Shown piece by piece: positions 53,245 through 64,000 of a stretch of DNA of 64,000 bases. Below the pieces are notes generated by a model. It was not told the DNA's origin and did no database searches. It worked only from the letters and a program-made list of their open reading frames with translations. The translations under genes were made by a program, and so were the position numbers. Numbering within the stretch: position 1 is the first letter of the stretch; every line of letters begins with the position of its first letter. Source of the stretch: Hemibagrus wyckioides (Eukaryota; Chordata; Actinopteri; Siluriformes; Bagridae). The DNA lies in NCBI RefSeq assembly GCF_019097595.1, contig NC_080713.1:12538199-12602198 (forward strand). Direction: 5' to 3'.

Positions 53245-54025
53245 GATCATATTTTGCAAGTTATATGCAAAAAACATCTCATCTTTAACAATTAAATTGA
53301 TGTATTTTTAAGGAAGCAGGTAGGGGAAGGTTAGACCACATACTTAATGCCATCCCAGCCATAATAACAGACTTTATATAATAATAATAAATTTGCCTTT
53401 ATGTTATGCTTATATAAGTTATAAGTTTATATTGCTGGGTTGCATTTATGTTATGAACTGAACACTGAACTTTTACAACACGTGACGTTTTTTTTTTTTT
53501 TTTTAGCACGGAACAGTAAAACACACTCTATTGGCCGAGAATTGCGCTTCATATACTTCGTCGGGTGGAAACAATACTCACCAACCGTTGTTCCGCTGTA
53601 ACGAAGTCAAAGCATAATATATGCACGATGACTTAAAACCACTGACATATTTAGTCATCTGGGCTAGTTATACAGAACCATAATTAACATTTAAATATTG
53701 TATTAACACAGTAGAGTGAGTAAAATTGTCGACATATTAATAAGTTGGCCCAAGTAACATTCTACAATTAATTTCCTACAGCAATAACAACAGTAACATA
53801 GTTTAAAAAAATCTTTTCCAAATGCAGACTTTCCACGTCTTTTTAAAAGTAATTATGAAAAGATTAAGTCATTTAAAGGTAAGTAACTTTTTACAATCTA
53901 TACACTAAGTAAAATTCTGGTGCAGATACAAAAGAAAAAATCAGTAAAATATTAGCATAGTCTACTATTTGTACTGTACTTCACTTGGACATTTATTGAT
54001 TTATTTAATTGTTTGTTTGTCATCA
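52847..54025. other. Intergenic, nothing recognised
   Basis: AT-rich; includes the TA microsatellite at 53195-53240 and a T-run near 53490. No coding signal. Confidence 0.5.
53195..53240. repeat. (TA)n microsatellite
   Basis: About 22 TA units. Confidence 0.95.
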
Positions 54026-54140
54026 TACACCATAGCCCAGACATGTATATGAAAACTATGAATTTGTTTACAAATTTGTTTCATGCATAGAGACGTATGT
54101 CGTCAACAAGTTTTCTTCTTATCCTGTTGTACATTTTGGG
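54026..54140 (+). repeat. Second copy of an inner segment of the hAT-type element
   Basis: Shares CACCATAGCCCAGACA, TATGAATTTGTT and TATGTCGTCAACAAGTTTTC in order with 52029-52115 inside the hAT-type element. Neither hAT end is present here, so it is a fragment. Confidence 0.65.
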
Positions 54141-54149
54141 ACGATATAC

Positions 54150-54520
54150 AAAATGTCCCAAGAATACGTTCACCACACCATTACACCACTTCCTGGACTT
54201 TTGACACAGGACAGGTCTGTGTGCCTCAGCAGACATTCGGAGAGATTCAGTTCTGAGTAAACTCTAGAGACGGTTATGCATGAAAATCCCATGTGATGAG
54301 CTGTTATAGAAATGCTCAAATAAGCCCAACTGGCACCAATAATCATGCCACACTCAGATAACATTTTTCTCCAATTCTGATGATTTATGTAAACATTACT
54401 CGCAGCTGCATCTTCATTTTATGTATCGCATTGCTGCCACACGATTGACTGATCAGAAAATTGCATGGTTGAATAGGGGTACAGATGTTCCTAATAAAGT
54501 GCTCGGTGAGTATATCGATT
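54150..54520 (+). mobile_element. Non-autonomous DNA transposon, 5'-truncated
   Basis: Contains TCTAGAGACGGTTATGCATG, ATCATGCCACACTC, CTGCCACACGATTGACTGAT and the right end TTCCTAATAAAGTGCTCGGT. The right end matches the end of the Tc1 family seen at 41120-41670. No transposase and no left end were seen. Confidence 0.65.
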
Positions 54521-54659
54521 AGGTTGTACTTGTATTCCATCACCCATGCTTGCATATAAAACTTCAGCTGAGTAAAAAGTATAGCCCATCGTTGTCGAGG
54601 AACTGGCATCACTATGGTGTGCCTGGGAGAAACTGGCGGTCGTGACAAAACGCAGCCTA

Positions 54660-54688
54660 ATTTGTTGTTGTTGTTGTTGTTGTTGTTT
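54660..54688. repeat. (TTG)n microsatellite
   Basis: Nine to ten TTG units, about 120 bp before the candidate first exon. Confidence 0.9.
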
Positions 54689-54789
54689 AACATAAACGGA
54701 AGTAAAAGTCCACGTGAAAACGTTCCTGCACAGACCATTTCAATTTGAAGCGTGATGTGTCATTTATATGCTCAGCAGTCGTGCACTAT

Positions 54790-54856
54790 TAAAATGAGTC
54801 GCTGTTGCGCCATTTTAGGCAGCTAGTCCAACAGGAACTGACGTGTCTAAGACTAG
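54790..54856 (+). promoter_or_regulatory. pik3c2a: Candidate pik3c2a non-coding first exon and start region
   Basis: GTCGCTGTTGCGCCATTTTA is YY1-like, and exon-like sequence ends GTCTAAGACTAG before donor GTGAGC at 54857. The pik3c2a coding exon has an acceptor at 63103-63104, so an upstream UTR exon must exist. This is the best-looking one on the plus strand, but another could lie in between. Confidence 0.35.
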
Positions 54857-56769
54857 GTGAGCAAATTTTCCGGCCTTAAGGAAATGTCCAGCTTAAAACA
54901 TCGGAAAGTTTAAAGGTGGGAGCTTTTATTTACTAATACGTTAGTAAACTAAAGGCGTGTTGGCACCTCGCTTTGCTTTTGTTTAGTTTTTTTTTTTTTG
55001 TTTGTTTGTTTGGTCAAAAACTATGTTCGAAAACATTTGCAGAAAGCTCATGTAAAGTATGTCTACAAGTTTTTGTTGTTGTCTTGGTTTGGAGTGGTTT
55101 AGACTATTATTAGTTACCTGTATTGATACACAATTTTCAACTAATTTACAGTATTGTCTTACCTTTTTGATGAGAGTTTTGCTGTTTGTGTTTAGCTGGC
55201 TGGGGCATCGGTTTCAGAAGAACTTTATCAGTAGTAGAAAGTTCTTTAGATATTATAGGTTTATGATTTATAGTCTACCTGTTTTTCGATTATACTTTAA
55301 TTCTATTTTGGGTTTGATATTTTGTGGCGTGTTGTTGGAGCTACATATAATAATGAATGGATTTGGAGTTACAGGTGGGGAAACGGACTGTCTATTAGCA
55401 ACTAACATTTAGAGTTAACCTATAGCGCAAAAATACTTTTCATGTATACTGTAACATTGTTGAACATGGGTCTCATGAGAGGAGGCTTACCACTTAATGC
55501 GACTGTTCCGTTCAATTTTAGCTAAGTTCAGAGCTAAAAAGAACAAAGACACATGCTTTCTTATGGGTGGGGGGATGGGGTGACTTCAAGAAGTTGCAGT
55601 CAGTTTAGCTCTCTAGACGACTCTGTACAGTACTGAGTTACAGATTTAGACTAACGGTTTGGAGAACTGAAACCGGCAAAACGTCCTCATAATCACATAC
55701 ACAGGAATCAGGATTCTTGTACAAGCTGGATAGATACAACTTTATTGTGATTGCATAGTACAGGTACATAGCAACAAAATGCCGTTTAGCATCTACCAGA
55801 AGTGCAAATGCCCAAGGGCAGATAAATATGTAAATAGTAATAAGTTGTACAGTTATCAAAGCATGCGACGCTTTCTCATTCTGTTTGCTTCCGTTGCATG
55901 TGCAGGCGCGAAGAAACCGTGGACCCGCAACATTAGCCTAGTGAATGGTGTTCAAAAGTTTACGTAAAATAGCTACAATCCACTTGTAATTACTAGCATT
56001 ATAAACATTGTGTTCTTTTTAATTATTAGATTTTTTAAAAAAAAATCATAAAGCAAGATAAAGAGCACTGCCATTCTCAACTATGCACCTTGTCACCACG
56101 AGAAACTGGAGCATACCAAACTACACTGCTAACTTTAAATAAGTCACTTTAATTAGGGTGTCAAACATCTTAAGTTGCGTTCCTGCAAAACACGAGTCAG
56201 CAATAATAATATTATGTAAATCACATTAACAGGAACTAATTTGTATTGCAGAAGTTCCATGTAACTAAACAATTAAAATGTACATGTCTTTGAGTAAAGA
56301 ATTGCCAACAAAAAACAAACTCTTGTCAGATTGCTACTATATAAGATGATGTGGCATGTGCTGTTATAAGGAAAATCAACTACAGGGTTGTAGATTATAA
56401 TATTCTATTTTCCAATAATATTATTGAAAAGGTGTTGCATTTCAACTCATGTAGTGGGAGCCTGAGCATATGTGCATGTATATGCATGTGTGCATGTATG
56501 ATGTCCTATGATTGACGGGTGTCCCATCCAGAGTGAATTTTCCCGACTTCTGGGATAGGCTCAGAATAAATGAAAAATGTTTTTATTTATTTTTTTTATT
56601 TTTATTTTTTGCAAAACAGCAAATGGAGCACACATTGGCTCTGGAATCAGCACCTGAACATTGTTGCTTTTTACTTTTATTTTTTTACAGTAATGCAGCA
56701 GTAGCTTTGCCCCACTCAGTCTTTATTAAACAAGGTGTGTTAGCAGATAAAGTTTCTCTGTAGTTAGAC
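54857..56769 (+). other. Putative first intron of pik3c2a, left part
   Basis: No exon recognised. It contains a dispersed repeat at 55690-55860 and T-rich runs near 56580 and 56685. Confidence 0.4.
55690..55860 (-). mobile_element. Short dispersed fish retroposon fragment
   Basis: Contains ACAACTTTATTGTGATTGCA, AGTACAGGTACATAGCAACA and TAGCATCTACCAGAAGTGCA, a common fish repeat type. Orientation and limits are approximate. Confidence 0.5.
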
Positions 56770-59470
56770 TAATTCTTCCTTTTTTTTTGATCCAGTCTCA
56801 GTTTCCCTCTAACATCTACAGGGTCGCCACAGCGGATCATATTTCTCCATCTCAATCTGTCCTCTGCATCTCCCTCTGTCACACCAATCCCCTGCATGTC
56901 TTCCCTCACCACATCCATAAACCTTCTTCTTGGTGTTCCTCTTCTCCTCTTTCCTGGTGGTTCCATCCTCAGCATTTTTCTTCCAATATAATCCATATCC
57001 CTTCTCTGCACATGCCCAAATCATCTCAATCTCACCTCTCTTACTTTGTCTCCAAACCGCCCCACATGTGCTGTCCCTCTAATATAATCATTTCTAATCC
57101 TCTCCATCCTCGTCACTCCTAACGCAAATCGCAGCATCTTTGCCACCTCCAGCTCTTCCTCCTGTCTTTTTGTCAGCGCCATCATCTCCAAACCATACAA
57201 CATAGCTGGTCTCACCATAGTCTTGTAAATTTTCCTTTTCACTCTTGCAGATACCCTTCTATCATAAATCACTCCTGACACTCTTCTCCACCCATTCCAA
57301 CCTGCCTGTACCCTCTTCTTCACTTCTCTATCACACAACTCATCCACCAATTAATCTTAAACGTCTTATATAGTTTTAATATTGAATAACAAAAACTCTC
57401 TCGCCATGTATATAGCCATAGAAGCTGGCCTGGAGACAGAAACTCCTCCACCATCCTCACCTCTACTTCTTGCAACTGCACCATTCTGCAGCCCTCCATC
57501 TCATTCAACTGCATGTAATTGTCTTGTCCCTACTGACTTTTATTCTCCACCTCTCATCAGGCTCATCTCAACCTCTTCTCTACTCTCACTACAAATCAAT
57601 GTTCTCTGTGAATATCATGGTCCATGGGGGCTCCTGTCTGACCTCGTCCATCAGCATTGCAAACAAGAGAGGGCTAAGAGCTGATCCTTGGTGCAATCCT
57701 ACTTCTACCTTGAATCAGTCTGTCATAACTACCACACACCTTACTGCTGTCAGACTATCCTCATACATATCCTGCACCACCCTAACATACTTTCCAGCCA
57801 CTCCTGCAGGTCTGCACATTTCCCTTATTCTTAAAAATCGGTACTAGTACACTTCTTTTTCCACTCCTCCAGCATCCTCTCACTTTCCAAGATTTTGGTA
57901 AACAACCTGGTTAAAAATTCCACTGCCATCTCTCCTAAACATCTCCATGCCTCCACTGGTATGTCATCTGTGCCAACAGCCTTTCCACTCTTCATCCTCC
58001 TAATAGCTGTCCTCACTTCAACCTTACTAATCCCTTTCACTTCATGATGCACTATTTCCACATCATCCAGCCTTCTCTCTCCTTTTCTTCATTCATCAGC
58101 TCCTTTAGTTTGATGGAGATCCATCAGCTTCCATCTCCTCCCTTAGTATCCAACTTCTCATACAGCTCTCCATACATTTTCTTCTTAGCCTTCGCAACAT
58201 CTCTCTTCACCTTATGCCGCATCTCCTTATACTCCTGTCTACTTTCTTCATATCTCCGCCTATCCCAGTTCTTTTTCACCAGCCTCTTTCTCCTTATACT
58301 TTTACTGTACTTCCTCATTCCACCACCAAGTCTCTTTGTCTACTTTCCTCTGTTTAGATGTCGCACCTAGTACCTTCTTAGCTGTCTCCCTCACTGCTTC
58401 TGAAGTAGTTGCCCAACTGTCCAGTACGCCTTCATCACCTCCCAGCACCTGTCCCATCTGTGCTGGGAGGTCTCTCTGAATTTCACACAACAGTCTTCCT
58501 TCAGCTTCCACCATCTCATCTGAGATTCAGTCTTTGTTCTCCTCGTCATCCTACAAACTACCATCTTGTGCTGTCTAGTTGCACTCTCCCCTGCCACCAC
58601 CTTTCATTCTCTAATCTCTTTCAGGTTGCATCTCCTGCATAGGACATAGTCCACCTGTGTACACCTTCCTCCACTCTTCCATGTCACCCTGTGTGCCTCC
58701 TTCTTAAAATATGTATTCACCACTGCCATTTCCATCCTTTCTTCAAAATCTACCACCACCTGTCCTTCCACATTCTTCTCCTTAACACTGTACCTACCCA
58801 TCACCTCTGTTCCCACCAACATGTCCATTTATGTCTGCTCCAATCACCACTCTTTCTTCCTTGGGTACACGCTACAACTTCATCTCACACACATGATGAC
58901 ATTTACCAACACCCCTTCAATTTCCAGCTTCACAATTTTCACTTATTTCAAAAACAAAACGCACTCTTTACTTCTACTACACTCTTACTATACTCTTCCT
59001 TCAGCATTATCCCTACAACATTTCTCTTTCCATCTACATCATGGTAAAACCGATTGAAACCACCTCCAATACTCCTGGCTTTACTCCCCTTCCACTTGGT
59101 CTCTTGTACACAACACATATCTACCTTTCTCCACTCTATCATATCCACCAGCTCTCTTCCTTTACCAGTTAGAGTTCCAACTCTCACCTCCACACTTCTA
59201 CCCTTTCTCCTCTCCTGCTGTCTCTGGAAATGCCTTCTCCCTCTCCTTCTTCTCCTTCTCCCAACAGTAGCGCAGTTTCCACCAGTACCCTGCTGGCCAA
59301 CAGTACTGGTGGTGGTCGTTGGTAACTCGGACCTCGACCGATCCGGTATGTTAATCTGGTGTATGATCCGCATATTTGATTTGGCACAGGTTTTACGCCG
59401 GGTGCCCTTCCTGACGCAGCCCTCCCCATCCATCCGGGATTGGGACCAGCACTAAGGGACACACTGGCTG
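56770..59470 (-). pseudogene. RTE-like LINE relic with endonuclease and damaged reverse transcriptase
   Basis: Read leftwards. At about 59430 the N-terminal leader has an Arg-rich run. The endonuclease follows (VGTLTGKGRELVDMIEWRKV, DMCCVQETKWKGSKARSIGG). AVVNTYFKKEAHRVTWKSGG and TQVDYVLCRRCNLKEI come next (58820-58604), and then a Lys/Arg-rich linker. Reverse transcriptase begins with MKSGKAVGTDDIPVEAWRCL (about 57985). HQGSALSPLLFAMLMD follows (about 57690), then IFTENI where the family has the FADDI box. The C-terminal part reads VKKRVQAGWNGWRRVSGVIY, YIRGTAHVGRFGDKVRE and WRNMIRCGDP. A large part of the palm is deleted near 57800, and stops are present. Antisense to pik3c2a. Clade assignment is tentative. 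Confidence 0.75.
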
Positions 59471-62400
59471 GGTTAATAATAGAACAGAATAATGTTTTAA
59501 TGCAAACAAGCATTCATGCTGCAGAATTTGACCCTAGCTTAGATGAACGTTGGCAGTTTTAATGATGATGATGCATACAAAAAGTCAGCTTTGTTGTGTA
59601 GCAGCAAGAAGGCAAGCTCCCGGCTCTTATGTTATGTTTTACTTACACTTTTTAAATTATTCTTTCATACTACATGAATATCTCCCCCCTCTTGGTCTTG
59701 TCTTGCCTTATGCACTGTGGAACTCCTGGTGAGCAAATCTGCTCTCACCCCTGGAGTCCATTGCCAAAACCTGCATGTGGTACTACTTGTCCTTGCTGTG
59801 TGCTTAAGCAGGTAATATAAATGAGGTAAAAGCAGTCAAGTCTCGTTGAAGACCAGGAGACTCCTTTATTAAACTTTCCATTGGTTCTAGAGTGAAAGTG
59901 TGTGTGCATCGTAAAACCTGGGAATTGTTGGAATTTTTGTTAAAAATCTTTTTTTTTTTTAAAAACATGCACATGCATACCTGCATGCTATTTCTGCTTT
60001 CTAAATCATAATCACCTTGATAATATGTGAAAGTGAAAGACTCTTCTCTTGCTCAGTTACCCATACTCAGAGAAAATCAATACAATTCAAATGTGGTGTA
60101 TCCTGTTCATTTTTGAGTAAGGTAGCTTTGCCAGTAGCATGGAGGAAAAAAAATGTCTTGCATTCTAAAAGGTATGCTTTTGTGGTAGCTAGAGATGTGC
60201 TTGGTTATGCGGCAATGAGGAGGGGGAGCCCATCATTCTTGCATTGCTTCTCTGCCTGTTTGGTTTTGGTAATAAAAATTGAATTACTCTCAGAATAAGA
60301 TTTTAGTTGATGAAATTTGTACTAGATGCCCCATTAGCAACATGGGTGCAGTCATTTGCTCTGATTATATTTGGGGGAATTTGACAAAATGCATTTTGAT
60401 GTTAGTCTTTACTTACAGTCTTAGGAATTCTGATGTACCAGCTTTTCAGTTTAATTACATCATCAAATAAAGCTGATTATTTCCTAACGTGTATGTTCTG
60501 ATCTTCAGATTTTGGAGAATTTCTGTTCTCCTGTTACAGACTTTTGATCTATTTTTTTTTATAGTTCTTCAATATTGTTTATTTATAGTGTCAGTTTTCT
60601 AGCACTGTTCATCAATTATTAAAAATTAAACAGCTATAATACGTGATGGATGGATATGCACAAAACTAGGAAGGCATATTCAGGGCTGTTTTCTGAGGAC
60701 CTGTTCCGAAGTTGAGGTGTGGTAACCTTCAGTGTGGGGTTAAGTTCAAGTGCATTCTGGGTCCATCAGACCCTGGGAGTACCACAGGCTGCACAGTGCC
60801 AATGCATTTTCTTCAGGAAATGCATATTTCTTATTATGTAGGTTGTGGGCCATATCTCGGAAGCCGTGAGGTCTAGTGAGAATTTTTTTTGCTTATTTCT
60901 ATAAGCTATTATAGCTATTTCTGAACCAGTTTGCAAGTTATGCATAGCAAAACCTATTTTGGGAAATATTCCGAGAATCTTTCGCCCATCTTCCTAAAAT
61001 TGGTGTAAAATAGCTCACAAGAAATTCATATTGATCAAAAACATGAGATTTATGAACAATATGAGAAAAGCTGAAAAGGAGTGAAAGAAAGAAAGATGTG
61101 AGATGAATCTGCTGTCTCATTTTGGGAGAAGAGGTTGTGAATTTAGAATTTATTTTTGGGTTTGGGGTATCTCAAAACTTATCTTAAACTTATATAGCTT
61201 TAATTTTTTTTGTTTTGAATGTAACATTTATTATTAAATCAGAATTGAAACTTAAAATTGATTGTTTTTAAAATATTTAATTGTCAACAAAGACTCCATT
61301 TAAACATTGTTTCTGAGCTCTCTATGTCAAGCTGTATTAATCACAGAACAGTGTAACCAAATGGGCATGAGGGGATGCACTAAAGCCATGATATGAGACG
61401 CATCCTGGTACAGGCTTCACAACAGGCTTATTTAAATAATTTTTTTTTATTGTTTTATGACAGCAAATTAAACCACCACATATATAGTTCAAGTTCATTA
61501 TTTTATTAAAACTTATTTCAGTATCATAATTGTTTCATGAATTTTTTTAATAACATAAAATAACAAATGAAAATTACCGGCATTTACCTAAAATGCATGA
61601 GCACATTTCATCCTTACTGTACAAATAAGGAAAAACAATGTTCAATGTCTGTTTCAAAAAAACAAATTTTATTTCATCATCCAACCAAATGAATTTCTGG
61701 TTTTGCCACTGCCAGCACAACACACAACATGCTTTTGAATAATTTTTAGATGTGGGTTTGGTGTGCATGTGTTCGTTTGTGTTTCCCTTTGCGTGTGTGC
61801 ATGTGCTGGGTATTTGTGACATGGTTTAGCTCATAATGAATGTTAAATGTTAATAGTAGCTTGAGGAATTACAATTCCTTTGCAGGCACAGTAATAGCTC
61901 CAGACTGTTTATTCTGACTATCCACCTCTTAGTGACTGAGAGACCAGAAGCCATTGGGACCATTAGCACTTGTTCCTAAAGAGATATTGCATATTTGCAA
62001 TAGGCAAATCATCAAGCAGTTTCTGTTTTCAGCAAATGCAACAAATATGCCACTTCCTGTTTTAAGTATCCCTGGTTGCAAATGATGTCAAATTGTGTTC
62101 CTTAACTTGTTGCCAAACGTATATGACAAATTTAACAGTACTTACAAAAAATACTACAAAGTGTTTTTGAGATGTCTTCACTTCCTGTTCAGTGACCTTT
62201 TTTTGCAAGTTATGGACTAACATCAAATGTTAAAAATATGGTCTAATATAAGTGGACAAATTGGGTAACACTTGTGGGAGATTTTTTTGTTTTATTACAA
62301 TGTGTGCTGCACCAGTTGTATATGGTTGAAATGGCAATAAAATCTTCTCGACTTGAATGGCTATGAGGTTGTAAGCAGTTTTACAGATTTTTATGGTTAG

Positions 62401-63104
62401 TATAGCCATTATGTCACACCATAGCATGACCTTAATTTGCATGTTATAGAAGAGTCATCCATCATATAAAAAATCTGAGTAACAAGTTTTGTTTAGTTTC
62501 ATCTTCTGATGGTCTTTGTATTTTACTAATGTTTTTATCCAGTAAAAAACACTCCTAAAAAACATCACAGCACTTGGCTACAAGCTTAAACTGTTAGTCT
62601 TCGTATACTGCAGCCTGGGGCATCTCCAAAGACTGACCATCAGGGTTTACAGCTGGTAGGGGTGCCTGAATGGAGAGCTAAATTGTTAACAAAATACTGT
62701 TCATTGTATCTGGTGTCATTGGCAGCTGTTATGTCTGTTTAACTGTAAGTTGATGTATTTATCTTTATTCTACATTTGTGATTTGTCCTGTAATTCCTAA
62801 ATGGTTAACACATTATATTTGTTAAGAACCTTGAATTTAAGCTGAAAGTCTATTCTTCAATTACATCCTGATGGCTTCATTTCAAATCCAGTGTGATGTT
62901 ATACAGAGTCCAAATCTTGTGTCTGTTAAAATGGACCTGACTGTATATCTGAGTCTGAAGACGCCAAGCGCTGATAGAATGCTCTTAAATTGATTTGTGT
63001 GTAGTCTTTTCGTATGCGTTGGCACCCAACAGGATGTCACTGATAGAATGATGTAGCAATTTTTTGTTTCTCATGGATGTTTTTCTCTCTTTATCTCCTT
63101 GTAG
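59471..63104 (+). other. Intron immediately upstream of the pik3c2a coding exon
   Basis: 3.6 kb of AT-rich sequence with no recognised exon or transposon, ending in a pyrimidine-rich acceptor (TCTCTTTATCTCCTTGTAG). Confidence 0.6.
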
Positions 63105-63175
63105 GCATTGTATCCAATACAAATCAATCTATTTTATTCTTGATCATCCTTTGTTCATGGCAAGGCGAAGTCACC
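63105..63175 (+). promoter_or_regulatory. pik3c2a: pik3c2a 5' UTR segment with overlapping upstream ORF
   Basis: The exon starts after AG at 63103-63104. An upstream ATG at 63157 opens a 16-codon frame ending TGA at 63205-63207, out of frame with and overlapping the main start at 63176. The main ATG has the better context (GTCACCATGG). Confidence 0.65.
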
Positions 63176-64000
63176 ATGGACCAGATGTCCAGTGGCAATG
63201 GGTATGAGCCGGACAGTTCGGCCACTTGCATAGTGGTTCGGCCAAAGGGACGAGTGGGTAAGGACGAGGCTTTGCGCATGGAGGCAGATGCATTAAATAA
63301 AATGCAACATGAACGGAGACACAAAATTCAAGTCCATGCATCGCAAATGAAAGTGCACCCTACAGATGCACAAGCATCTGTAACGTCCCTAAGCCATCTG
63401 GAGAAAGATCTCATCATCTTCCCTGACTCAGAACCCAAGAAGAAGGCAGAGAAGGACACATTTGCAGACATTGATGTGGAGACATTGACAAATGAAGAGC
63501 TGGAGAAGCTGCTTTTGGATGATAATTTTGGTAGGCCCCCATCACTGTTGCATCACAGCCTCAGTGCAGCAAACACACATGGACAAACTTTCAAGCCATA
63601 CCCTTTATATTGGACATCCATGCTTTCTACTTCAAAATCCACTATGTCTACTCTGACTCACCTGCCAGGCCCAGTTTTTCCTTTCCAGTCTGTCCATCTC
63701 CCTGCCCAACAGAGCCCATTCCTCCCTTTTGTCTCAGTCCAGCCAGTCACTCCTCAGGTGTTTCATCAGCCAGTCATTAATCCAGAAATGGCTAAGCTCT
63801 TTGACAAGATTGCCAGCACTTCGGAATACTTGAGGAATGGCAGATCTTCAATCATGGATGAAAACTCTGTTAGCGTCAAGTCCCTGGAGCCTGTACTCCA
63901 CCCTACTGATTCCCCTAGCATTAGCTGCTTTGACTGGCTGGATCTGGACCCTCTCAGCAAGCGTCGAGTGGAGGTAGAAGATATTCCTGGTGCCCTATGT
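63176..64000 (+). CDS. pik3c2a: Phosphatidylinositol 3-kinase C2 domain-containing subunit alpha (PIK3C2A), N-terminal exon, partial
   Basis: Class II PI3-kinase acting at clathrin-coated pits and endosomes. The family's N-terminal region binds clathrin; the kinase, PX and C2 domains lie in later exons beyond the right edge. The 275 open codons here start MDQMSSGNGYEP. Matches to the PIK3C2A N terminus: DEALRMEADALNKMQ (about 34-48), DLIIFPDSEPKKK, DIDVETLTNEELEKLLLDD (about 101-119, with a clathrin-box-like LLLDD), NPEMAKLFDKIASTSEYLRN (about 204-223) and CFDWLDLDPLSK (about 252-263). The last two blocks identify the alpha subtype. The frame is still open at 64000 and no donor was seen. Confidence 0.93.
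   Translation, partial: MDQMSSGNGYEPDSSATCIVVRPKGRVGKDEALRMEADALNKMQHERRHKIQVHASQMKVHPTDAQASVTSLSHLEKDLIIFPDSEPKKKAEKDTFADIDVETLTNEELEKLLLDDNFGRPPSLLHHSLSAANTHGQTFKPYPLYWTSMLSTSKSTMSTLTHLPGPVFPFQSVHLPAQQSPFLPFVSVQPVTPQVFHQPVINPEMAKLFDKIASTSEYLRNGRSSIMDENSVSVKSLEPVLHPTDSPSISCFDWLDLDPLSKRRVEVEDIPGALC

Noticed and set aside
55059..55412. Plus-strand 117-codon hydrophobic frame after the candidate first exon
   Set aside because: Hydrophobicity comes from T-rich sequence. No start context, no homology and no splice signals.
57382..59455. Plus-strand Ser/Pro/His-rich frames at 57-59 kb
   Set aside because: Antisense of the Lys/Arg/Glu-rich LINE coding sequence.

Overview
The window looks like nuclear DNA of a ray-finned fish. 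It is AT-rich and the genes are split by introns with standard GT-AG signals. The coding exons match vertebrate families and are closest to teleost versions as I remember them. Non-coding space is full of Tc1/mariner copies, 3' tails of LINEs and long CA/TA microsatellites, as is usual in teleosts. Order or species cannot be fixed by eye. All homology calls come from reading translated exons and remembered family sequence, not from a search.

Layout. (1) 116-2959, minus: first four coding exons of ehd2, running off the left edge. (2) 6399-18358, minus: complete bicra (GLTSCR1), 14 coding exons, 1824 residues with all splice phases closing, with a likely CpG-rich non-coding first exon near 19.9 kb. 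ehd2 and bicra are also neighbours in human (19q13). (3) 20-39 kb: no host gene seen; a mosaic of nested transposons. It holds an intact Tc1-like element (30642-31889), a decayed BEL/Pao retrotransposon abutting a broken Tc1 (23.4-28.6 kb), an L2-like LINE with an esterase-type ORF1 (28.9-30.6 kb), a second LINE reverse transcriptase (32.4-33.3 kb), a solo-LTR-like unit (34092-34592), a Ty3/gypsy relic and Tc1 scraps. (4) 39772-44911, minus: complete lmo2 (three coding exons, 159 residues); its 4-kb first intron is packed with Tc1 relics, a TA microsatellite and a 35-bp foldback. (5) 45-54.7 kb: intergenic, with microsatellites, a decayed Tc1 (49.1-50.4 kb) and a hAT-type element with an 8-bp target duplication (51800-52838). 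(6) 54.8-64 kb, plus: a possible non-coding first exon, then a long intron holding an antisense RTE-like LINE (56770-59470), then the first coding exon of pik3c2a from 63176, cut by the right edge.

The host genes share no single pathway. EHD2 is a membrane-shaping ATPase of caveolae, BICRA a subunit of the ncBAF chromatin remodeller, LMO2 a LIM adaptor of blood and endothelial transcription complexes, and PIK3C2A a clathrin-linked lipid kinase. I found no convincing new biological system. The most useful oddities are the intact Tc1 transposase with identical inverted ends, a GC-AG intron in bicra, two near-perfect hairpins (8194-8241 and 43837-43913), the nested insertions with visible target duplications, and an upstream ORF overlapping the pik3c2a start.
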